NCBI GenBank assembly: GCA_021783435.1
Contig: JAJXUC010000135.1
Span: forward strand, 1-10,319
Origin: Pseudomonadota bacterium
Lineage (GTDB): Bacteria > Pseudomonadota > Gammaproteobacteria > Burkholderiales > Burkholderiaceae
DNA: 10,319 bases
Reading direction: 5' to 3'
Positions 1-8,000 of this stretch are shown piece after piece. Both the position numbers and the translations under genes were made by a program. The notes beneath the pieces are model-generated. The model ran no database searches and was not told where the DNA came from. It saw nothing but the letters and a program-made list of their open reading frames with translations. Position 1 is the stretch's first letter, and every line of letters begins with the position of its first letter.

Positions 1-1
1 C

Positions 2-67
2 TTCACCCTGCTCACCAAGAAACGCGGGCCAAAGGCCGGGTCGCCCTACGGCTACTACGCCTACTAA
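2..67 (+). CDS. C-terminal end of an upstream gene, tyrosine-rich tail
   Basis: Only the last 21 codons and a TAA stop (65-67) are inside the window. The reading frame starting at base 2 gives FTLLTKKRGPKAG followed by SPYGYYAY. Four tyrosines in the last seven residues, after a basic stretch, recall the tyrosine cluster that ends bacterial BY-family tyrosine autokinases of exopolysaccharide systems (Wzc/BceF/EpsB type). This is a resemblance only: no kinase domain can be seen. The next gene starts 20 nt downstream on the same strand, so the two are probably co-transcribed. If it is an autokinase, the cluster borders a polysaccharide locus. That there is a coding end here is moderately sure; the function is not. 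Confidence 0.45.
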   Translation, partial: FTLLTKKRGPKAGSPYGYYAY

Positions 68-76
68 ATCAAGCGC

Positions 77-80
77 AGGA
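77..80 (+). promoter_or_regulatory. Ribosome binding site deciding a GTG start
   Basis: AGGA lies 7 nt before the GTG at 88 but 13 nt before the in-frame ATG at 94. The spacing favours GTG as the start of the JmjC-like gene. Confidence 0.55.
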
Positions 81-87
81 AAACATC

Positions 88-963
88 GTGGTTATGCAAT
101 GTTTCGACGCTGAGCTGGAAGCCATGCTGCTGGACCGCGCGCCCTTCAAGCTATCTCACAAACTCCTCGGCCATCCGGCGTTGACCTTGGAGAACCTGGG
201 CGCCGTCTTACCGAAACTGCCCAAACGACAGGTGATGTTTTCCAACTCGAAGCTGCAAAACGGTGACGATTTCGAAGCCACTTTCCGCAAACGCCCCAAA
301 GAAGTCAGTATTGATGAGACGATAGAGCAAATTCGCACCTCGAATGCCTACATCATGGTCAGCCGTCCCGAGACGGATGATTCATTCAAAGACCTGCGTA
401 ACGCCTTGGTTGACGACCTGCGCGGAATTCTGCGCAGCCACGGACTCGGAAGCGAGCCTATCGATCCCCACCTCTATTTGTTTATCGCTTCACCGAACAG
501 CATCACTCCATTTCATATTGATCGCTACTCCACATTACTGATGCAATTTCGCGGTTCAAAGACGGTTCATGTCTACGAGCAGTGGGATGATCGTGTCGTG
601 AGCCAGATTGATCGGGAGGCCTACGTCGCCTACGCGCGTACAAAGCTGCCTTGGTCTGCCGAAATCGATGCACTCGGGCATTCGTTTCATTTTTCGCCTG
701 GGGAAACCTTACACATCCCGTTCATTGCGGGGCACCACGTGCGCAATGGTCCCGATGATGTGTCGATTTCCATGTCGATCATCTTCAATACAGAACAGAG
801 CATCCGCTGGCGACGGGCGTTGGCCTTCAATTACGAGGTGCGCAAGCGAATCGGCGCAATCCCGGCTGGCTTGAGCAAAGTCGGGCGTTCTCGTGTCTTG
901 GATGGCACCAAGGCGGCGATGATGCGCGCCATCGAGCGTCGGCGGACGCTTGCAGAAAGATGA
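88..963 (+). CDS. JmjC/cupin_8-type Fe(II)/2-oxoglutarate dioxygenase, FIH-like
   Basis: A 291-residue protein of the JmjC/cupin_8 fold, a family that includes protein and small-molecule hydroxylases. The metal site is visible: TPFHID places His143 and Asp145 as the HxD pair, and AGHHVRNG supplies the distal His (216 or 217) after an HIP strand at 209-211. Thr140 (three before the first His) and Lys158 (fifteen after it, in FRGSKTVHVY) occupy the same spacing as Thr196, His199 and Lys214 of human FIH-1, where Thr and Lys bind 2-oxoglutarate, so the enzyme looks catalytically intact. No signal peptide is evident; it should be cytoplasmic. GTG at 88 is chosen over ATG at 94 because of ribosome-site spacing. 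It ends 15 nt before the start of the acyltransferase gene and leads towards the NRPS-PKS, so it may hydroxylate the peptide product or a carrier-bound residue. The substrate is unknown; databases often call such proteins 'transcription factor jumonji'. Confidence 0.85.
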   Translation: MVMQCFDAELEAMLLDRAPFKLSHKLLGHPALTLENLGAVLPKLPKRQVMFSNSKLQNGDDFEATFRKRPKEVSIDETIEQIRTSNAYIMVSRPETDDSFKDLRNALVDDLRGILRSHGLGSEPIDPHLYLFIASPNSITPFHIDRYSTLLMQFRGSKTVHVYEQWDDRVVSQIDREAYVAYARTKLPWSAEIDALGHSFHFSPGETLHIPFIAGHHVRNGPDDVSISMSIIFNTEQSIRWRRALAFNYEVRKRIGAIPAGLSKVGRSRVLDGTKAAMMRAIERRRTLAER

Positions 964-968
964 GCACG

Positions 969-972
969 GGAG
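969..972 (+). promoter_or_regulatory. Ribosome binding site deciding a TTG start
   Basis: GGAG sits 6 nt before TTG at 979. The ATG at 960, which overlaps the previous stop, is in another frame, and the in-frame codons between the stop at 961 and TTG offer no ATG or GTG. TTG is therefore the best start that keeps the conserved N-terminal helix. Confidence 0.55.
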
Positions 973-978
973 CGGCAG

Positions 979-2031
979 TTGAGCCCACAGTCCCATGCCC
1001 GCCACTTTGATGCCCTAGACGCCTTACGGGGGCTGGCCGCTTTTGCGGTGGTGGTTTTGCACTACACCGAGCACAGCTCGCTCAACGATTTTCTGCCAGG
1101 CGCCTGGGTTGCGGTTGATCTGTTCTTCGTCTTGTCTGGCTTCGTGTTGATGCACAGCTATGGCGAGCGTATTTTGACCGGTATGCGTTTCAGTCGATTT
1201 GTCAGGGTACGGCTGACGCGTCTGGGGCCCATGTACGTCATGGGATCGCTCCTCGGCATCATTTCCGCCGTGATGCTCGCCCAGACGCAGACCCCACCGG
1301 TTCCGGGGATTCATCAGCTCGTAGCCGCCTCAGTATTTGGCGTTCTCGGTCTGCCCTTTTTCAATCATGGGGTCTGGCCGTTCGGGCATGGGCATCTGAC
1401 CGGCCCTTTGTTTCCACTTGAAGTCCCCGCGTGGTCTTTGTTCTTCGAGGCCGTGGTGAATGTGCTGTTTTTTGCCTGGCTGAAATATGCGCGACGTCTG
1501 AGCGCATCCGTTCTCTCGGCCTTGGCATTCATCGTCTTCATCGTGCTCACCGCCAAGATGCACGTTTTCAACCCAGGCTGGGGAACTTCCAATTTCTGGC
1601 TGGGTTTTCCGCGTGTCATCGCAGAATTTTTTTTGGGGGCCTGGCTTTACCAACTGCGCCCTCAGACCTGGCGTCCTCATAGCTTGCTGGCGGTAGGCGC
1701 CGCCGTGCTGTTTTTTGGGGCCATGTTCAGCGCTCACCCCTGGATCAATTTTTTCGATGCCCTCTTGATCGCCCCCCTGACAGTCGCCCTCGCAGCAAGT
1801 CTGTCCTTGAGCCGTTTTTTTCACAAAACAGCCAGCTTGGCCGGAAAGCTGTCTTATCCGCTCTATCTTGTGCACTATCCCCTCTATCGAATCGCGTCGT
1901 CAAACCGCTTCGTTGTCCTGCTGTCACCCAGAGCGCATCTGGCGACGATGGCATGTCTCGCCCTCACGCTGGCTTGGGCCTTCCTGCCTGTGGACACGGC
2001 CATACGTCAATGGCTTGAGGGTCTGCCATGA
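979..2031 (+). CDS. Acyltransferase-3 family integral membrane O-acyltransferase (OafA/YrhL-like)
   Basis: A 350-residue polytopic membrane protein of the acyltransferase-3 family, whose members transfer acetyl or other short acyl groups to sugars, lipids or antibiotics at the cytoplasmic membrane. Family marks in order: DALRGLAAFAVVVLHY near the N terminus with Arg17 and the conserved His28; VDLFFVLSGF at 46-55; a basic RVRLTR loop; PAWSLFFEAVVNVLFF in the position of the family WSL motif; and LSYPLYLVHYPL near the C terminus. Roughly ten hydrophobic segments run through it, and its length is typical. The start is TTG with a good GGAG site. It follows the JmjC gene by 15 nt and its TGA overlaps the ATG of an 18-codon ORF leading into the NRPS-PKS, so it is likely in the same operon. 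It could acylate the peptide product or an exopolysaccharide; the sequence does not decide. Several T-rich homopolymer runs encode Phe pairs. Confidence 0.88.
   Translation: MSPQSHARHFDALDALRGLAAFAVVVLHYTEHSSLNDFLPGAWVAVDLFFVLSGFVLMHSYGERILTGMRFSRFVRVRLTRLGPMYVMGSLLGIISAVMLAQTQTPPVPGIHQLVAASVFGVLGLPFFNHGVWPFGHGHLTGPLFPLEVPAWSLFFEAVVNVLFFAWLKYARRLSASVLSALAFIVFIVLTAKMHVFNPGWGTSNFWLGFPRVIAEFFLGAWLYQLRPQTWRPHSLLAVGAAVLFFGAMFSAHPWINFFDALLIAPLTVALAASLSLSRFFHKTASLAGKLSYPLYLVHYPLYRIASSNRFVVLLSPRAHLATMACLALTLAWAFLPVDTAIRQWLEGLP
2017..2021 (+). promoter_or_regulatory. Possible ribosome binding site for the 18-codon micro-ORF
   Basis: GAGGG lies 6 nt before the ATG at 2028, inside the last codons of the acyltransferase gene. 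It is as good a site as those before the larger genes here. Confidence 0.4.
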
Positions 2032-2084
2032 AACATTTCGCTGATGCATCCCCTCTTCACGGCCTTACCAGCAAGGGCAGATGA
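2028..2084 (+). CDS. Putative 18-residue micro-ORF linking acyltransferase and NRPS-PKS genes
   Basis: The ATG overlaps the acyltransferase stop (ATGA, 2028-2031) and the TGA at 2082-2084 overlaps the ATG of the NRPS-PKS gene (ATGA, 2081-2084). The predicted peptide is MKHFADASPLHGLTSKGR. GAGGG lies 6 nt upstream. I recognise no family. Its arrangement suggests a role in translational coupling: ribosomes leaving the acyltransferase gene could re-initiate here and then again at the megasynthase. The sequence has no obvious run of one amino acid, so classic attenuation is not indicated. It could be chance, since short ORFs are common in a 50-nt gap. Confidence 0.35.
   Translation: MKHFADASPLHGLTSKGR
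2073..2077 (+). promoter_or_regulatory. Ribosome binding site of the NRPS-PKS gene
   Basis: AAGGG is followed 3 nt later by ATG at 2081 and 6 nt later by a second in-frame ATG at 2084. The second is better spaced, so the true start may be Met2. No other in-frame start exists upstream, since a TGA at 2042 closes the frame. Confidence 0.5.
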
Positions 2085-5000
2085 TGGAACCTCATCCTCC
2101 AGAAAACGCAGAGACGCGCGAGCCAGATTCGCCGTCTCAAAGAGCCGATTTTCTGCTGCACGAGCTTTTTGAACGGCAGGCCATAGTCAGCCCGCAAGCC
2201 ATTGCCTTGGTCAGCTCGGAGGCCTCATTCACTTACGACGAACTCGATCGGCGCACCAACCGACTCGCCCATCTGTTGAGTGAACAGGGCGCGAGGCCGG
2301 ACGCCCTTGTTGCGATCATCCTGGACAGTGGCGCGCTCTTGGTTGAAGCAATTTTGGCGACCTTGAAATGCGGCTGCGGCTACTTGCCGCTGGATCCGAA
2401 TCAGCCCATCGCCAGGCTGGAGAGCCTGCTAGGCGATGCGCAACCTCTGCTGCTGATCACAACGGCCGACACCGCCGCAGCACTCGAAGACTGCCGCGTG
2501 CAAACCCTCGCCATCGACGACCCCGCTGTGCTGCAGAACTGGGCCTCGCAGCCTGCCGCTGCGCTGCATCCACGTGAACTTGGCCTGACGAGCGCCTCAC
2601 TGGGTTATTTGATTTACACCTCCGGCTCGACTGGCGCCCCCAAAGGGGTGCTCATGCCGCAAGGGCCGCTCCTTCATCTCATCAACTGGCATCTGCGCTG
2701 CGCGCCCGAGCAATCCGGTTTGCGCACCTTGCAGTTTTCCGCCCCCGCCTTCGACGTCGCGTTTCAAGAACTGTTCTCCACGCTGGCCAGCGGAGGCTCA
2801 CTCGTACTGGCGACCCGCGAACAGCGGCGTGATGTGCAGAAATTGGTGCAATTGATCCAACACCACCGCATCGAGCGCCTGTTTCTACCCTTCATCGCCC
2901 TGGCGCATCTGGTCGATTACTGCGAGCAGCATCGAATCGACCTGCCATCCCTGAAGCATGTCATCACCGCGGGGGAGCCCTTGCGCGCTGACGCCGCGAT
3001 CAAATCGTTCTTTTCCCGGCACCCGCAATGTCGTCTGCACAACCACTACGGCCCGAGCGAATCCCATGTCGTGACGGTCAAGACGCTTCCCGATGACCCG
3101 ACCTCCTGGCCCGCGCTTCCCAGTATTGGGCGACCCATCGGAGAGGCGCGCATCCTCATTTTGAATGCCCAGGGCGAGGTGCTCACCGCAGGCTCGGAAG
3201 GCGAAATCGCGATAGCGGGTCCAGTCATCGCACGCGGTTATCTCAACCGCCCCGAGCTGACGGAACAGCGATTCAAAGACTTGCCTGCAGTGGGAAGGGT
3301 TTACCTGACGGGAGATCTGGGCTTCATCGACGCCGAAGGAGACATTCGCTGCCTCGGGCGCGCGGACGACCAAGTGAAAGTGCTCGGTCATCGTGTCGAA
3401 CTCGGTGAAATCGAAACACGCCTGCGAGAACATGCCGACATCGCCGATGCCGCCGTGACACTGCGCAACGATCTGCCCTTCGGCTCAGGCTTGGTCGCCT
3501 ATTTGACCGCGCGGCATCCAGGCCACGTTCCAAACCCGACCGACATTCGCGCCTGGTTGGCGCAAACGCTGCCCCAATACATGCTGCCAGCCGTTTACAA
3601 CTGGCTGAAGCACATGCCGATCAGCGTCAACGGCAAGCTCGATCGGCGGGCACTGCCCATGCCGGAATTCGGGCCGCAAAAAACCGTAGCGGACGACAGC
3701 GTCGCCTCCACAAGCACGCAAGATCGCATCCGCGCGGCATTTACCCGCGTACTCGGTTTGGGCAGCGTCACCCCCACGGACAATTTTTTCGATATCGGCG
3801 GCAATTCGCTGCTCGTCATGCGCGTTCTCTCTTTGCTCGAAGCGGACGGCGTAACGCTGAGCGCCAGCGCGTTTTTCAGCAACCCAACCCCCGCGGCGCT
3901 GGCCGAACAGTTGGATCGCGACCAAGACACATCGTGGGACGAAGCCCGCCGCATGCCGCGTGGAGCAAACCCCCAAGATCATCGCGCTGCGCACGCCGGC
4001 GCCTCCGTGCCGATCGCCATCGTCGGCATGGCGGGCCGCTTTCCCGGCGCGAAAAACGTGCAGGATTTCTGGGACATGCTGATGGCTGGCGCCGACGGCA
4101 TCAAACACTTGCGTGATGACGAACTCGATCCCAGCTTGCCGTCAGAACTCACGAACGACCCGCTCTATGTCAAAGCACGCGGGCTGATCGACGACGCGGA
4201 CGGCTTCGATCCCGCCTTTTTCGGTATCTCCCCGCGAGAAGCCATGTTGATGGATCCGCAGCAACGCATCTTTCTGGAACTGTGCTGGGAATGTCTTGAG
4301 CATGCTGGGCACGCCCCCGACCTAAGCCAGGCTCCCGTCGGCGTTTTTGCGGGCATGCACAACGCCAGCTATTTTCTGCACCATGTTCAGCACCGCCCCG
4401 ATCTGATCGACAAAATCGGCGACTTTGCCGTCATGCTGGCCAACGAAAAGGACTACATCGCCACCCGAATTGCCAACCGCTTGAACCTCACCGGCCCCGC
4501 AGTCAGCGTGCATACCGCGTGTTCCACATCGTTGGTGGCGGTTGCGCAGGCCGTCACGAGTTTGCGCGCGGGTCAATGCGACATGGCACTGGCTGGCGGC
4601 GTTGCCGTGACTTGCCCGCCCAACAGCGGCTATCTCTACCAAGAGGGCGCCATGCTTTCGCCCGATGGCGTCACCCGTACCTTCGATGCCCAGGCACAGG
4701 GCACGGTGTTTTCCGATGGCGCTGCCGTGGTGTTGCTCAAGCGACTGAGCGACGCCCAGGACGATGGCGACACGATCTACGCGGTCATTCGCGGCGTGGC
4801 CATCAACAACGACGGACGCGACAAAGCCAGCTTCACGGCGCCAAGTCTGGACGGTCAGGCCGCCGTCATCACCGCCGCACTGGCTGACGCCGGCGTCAGC
4901 CCGCGCAGCGTGAGCTATGTCGAATGCCATGGGACCGCCACGCCTTTGGGCGACCCCGTCGAGGTCGAGGCGCTCACCCGCGCCTTCCGCAGGCAAACCG

Positions 5001-8000
5001 CAGACATCGGCTTTTGCCGACTGGGTTCCGCTAAAAGCAACATCGGCCATACCTTGACTGCTGCGGGCGTCACCGGCGTCATCAAAACCGCGCTGGCTTT
5101 GGCCGAAGAGTGCATCCCGCCGTCGATCCACTACACCGCGCCCAACCCCAAGATCGATTTCGCGTCCAGCCCCTTCGTGGTCAACGATGCGCTCACGACA
5201 TGGGCGAGCGGTGAGCAGCCGCGCCGCGCCGGGGTCAGCTCCTTTGGGGTGGGAGGCACCAATGCCCACATCATTCTCGAAGAAGCGCCCGCGACGCCAA
5301 CATCCAGCCCAGCGAGCGGGCCGCAACTGCTGATGCTGTCGGCCCGCAGCCCAAGCGCGCTCGACGCCCAGGTCAGCCGCCTCACCGAGCATTTGCGCAA
5401 AAATCCCGATATCAATCTGGCCGACGTGGCCTACACCTTGCAGGCGGGCCGCAGCCCCTTTGCACAGCGTCTTTGCCTCGTCTGCGATACGCCAGAGCAG
5501 GCGATACGAGCCTTGTCGGAACCAGCCTGGCCTCTGCGTTCACAACGCACAGCGCGCGGTGATCCACCCCCTCAAATCTGGCTTTTCCCGGGCCAGGGTG
5601 CACAGTACCCCGGCATGGGAAGCGGTCTCTACGCTGCAGAAAGTGACTTCCGCGCAGCGCTCGACGACGCCATCGCCGCATGCGCCCCGCACCTGAGTTT
5701 TGATTTGCGAGCGCGGCTGTTCAGCGCCGACCCAGATGCGCTGGCCTGCACGCAAACCACGCAGCCCGCCACATTCTGTATTGAATACGCACTGGCGCAA
5801 ACCTGGCTGGCGCGCGGCGCCAAGCCCATCGCCCTGATCGGCCACAGCATCGGCGAATTCGCTGCGGCCGTTCTGGCCGGCGTTCTGTCGTTGGCCGACG
5901 CGGCCCGGCTGATCGCACGGCGCGGCGCGCTGATGCAAGCGCTCACGCCCGGAAGCATGTTGTCGGTGCGATTGTCAGCAGACGATTTACGCATCCAGCT
6001 GCCGGACGACATCTCGCTTGCCGCCATCAACGGCCCGACGTCCTGTGTCATCGCCGGGCCGACTGCAGCGATCAGCAGCTTCGACGCCGCTCTGCAGGTG
6101 CAAGGCGTGCAAACCCGGTTGCTGCAAACCTCCCATGCTTTTCACTCCGCCATGATGGAGCCCGCGCTCGCAGCCTTTCGCTCCGAAGTGTCTACTGTCG
6201 CCTTGGCGCCTGCGCGCCTGCCCATCGTCTCGACCCTCACAGGCCGTTGGTTGACCCCGGCAGAGGCCGTCGATTCCGAATACTGGGTGCGCCATCTGCG
6301 GGAGCCGGTTCGCTTCTCCGCCGCCGTACACGACGCGCTGAACCGTCATGCCAACGCCGTTTTTCTGGAAATCGGCCCGCGTCGTGCGCTCTCCACACTG
6401 GTGCGTCAGCATGCCCCCGCCGATGGCGCCTCGGTCGTGGCCATCCCGTCACTAGCCGATGCGCCCGAGCAGGAAACTGCCTGCATGTTGCTGGCGGCAG
6501 GCGCACTCTGGACCGCAGGCATCGCCTTGCCAGTTTCAGCCGCCCATCCGCCCACGAATCGCCACCGGATCAGCCTGCCTACCTATCCCTTCGAGCGCCA
6601 GCGTTACTGGATCGAGGCCGTAGCGCAGCACCCTTCCCGCCCCGCCACATCCCCGGCCTCGGATCGTCCTGCCGCAACGAGTTCCATCGCACCAGCCGCG
6701 CAAACGCTGACGTCCACGTCAATCGAGCCAGTACCCGCCATGTCCATCGCCCAGCCCATTCCCACAGCCCCCCTGCGCAAAAACCGCCTGATCGCCCAGT
6801 TGCGCGATTTGTTCGAGGATGTCTCAGGCCATGAGGCAAGCGGCGCCGACCCGGGCATGGCCTTTGTCGAACTGGGCATCGATTCGCTCACCCTCACCCA
6901 AGCCGCGCTGCAAATCAAAAAGCAGTTTGGTGTGCCGGTCACCTTCCGTCAGCTGATGGAAAACCTGCGCAGTTTCGATCTGCTGGCCGATTACCTCGAC
7001 GCCCAACTGGAGCCCGAGCCAGCCGCGATGCCTGCGCCGAGTCCGTCACCTCTTTCAGCGCCTCTTTCGGTATCTCTGTCCGCGCCGCTCGCTGCTACAC
7101 CCCCTCATCCCGCCGTGCTGCCGCAGCACGCGCCGACCGACGCAGTGCAGTGGCTCATCCAGCAGCAAATGCAGCTCATGTCCCAGCAACTGGCCTTGCT
7201 AGGCGGGCAGACGATGATCGCCCCTCAAACGCCGCCGCCTGTGTCCATGCCGACGCCTACGCAGACGCCCGCAACGGCGCCTCCACCTGCGGCAAACGCC
7301 AGCCCTGCGCAGCCCATGCCCGCAGCGCCCGATGCAAACAGCGAAGACAGCGCGCCATTGCGCTACGACGTCAAAAAAGCCTTTGGCGCCATCGCCCGCA
7401 TCCACACTCAGTCCAGCCCGCTGACCGAACGTCAAAAGGTGCGCCTTGCCGCCTTCATGCGCCGCTACGTCGAACGCACGGCCAAGAGTCGCGCCTACAC
7501 CGTGCAATACCGCGACCATCTGGCCGACCCGCGGGTTGTCAACGGCTTTCGTCCGATGACCAAGGAGATCACCTATCAAATCGTGGTCAATCGCAGCAAG
7601 GGCGCGCGCCTTTGGGATCTGGACGGCAATGAATACGTCGATGCCCTCAACGGTTTCGGCATGAACTTGTTCGGCTGGCAGCCCGACTTCGTGCTCGACG
7701 CCGTGCGCCGCCAGCTCGACGACGGTTACGACATCGGCCCGCAACACCCGCTGGCCGGCCCCGTGGTCGATTTGATTTGCGAACTCACCGGCTTTGACCG
7801 TGCCGGTCTGTGCAACACCGGTTCCGAGGCGGTCATGGCTGCCGTGCGCATTGCCCGCACCGTCACTGGCCGCAACACCGTGGTGCTGTTCTCAGGCTCT
7901 TATCACGGCACCTTCGACGAGGTCGTGGTGCGTCCGGGCAAGGGCGGCAAAGGCATACCGGGCGCGCCGGGCATCATGCGGGGCATGTTCGGCGATGTGC

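Noticed and set aside
960..978. ATG at 960 overlapping the JmjC stop as the acyltransferase start
   Set aside because: It is in a different frame from the acyltransferase; TTG at 979 with GGAG 6 nt upstream is the start that fits.
1330..1875. A 181-codon minus-strand frame within the acyltransferase gene
   Set aside because: The + strand encodes continuous membrane segments with family motifs, while the antisense product is Gln/Lys/Gly-rich with no domain.
2032..2080. Promoter or terminator between the acyltransferase and NRPS-PKS genes
   Set aside because: I see no -35/-10 pair and no stem-loop with a T run; the overlaps suggest continuous transcription.
4322..5392. A 356-codon open frame on the minus strand
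   Set aside because: It lies wholly inside the ketosynthase-coding region, its translation shows no recognisable motif, and long antisense frames are expected opposite GC-rich codons.
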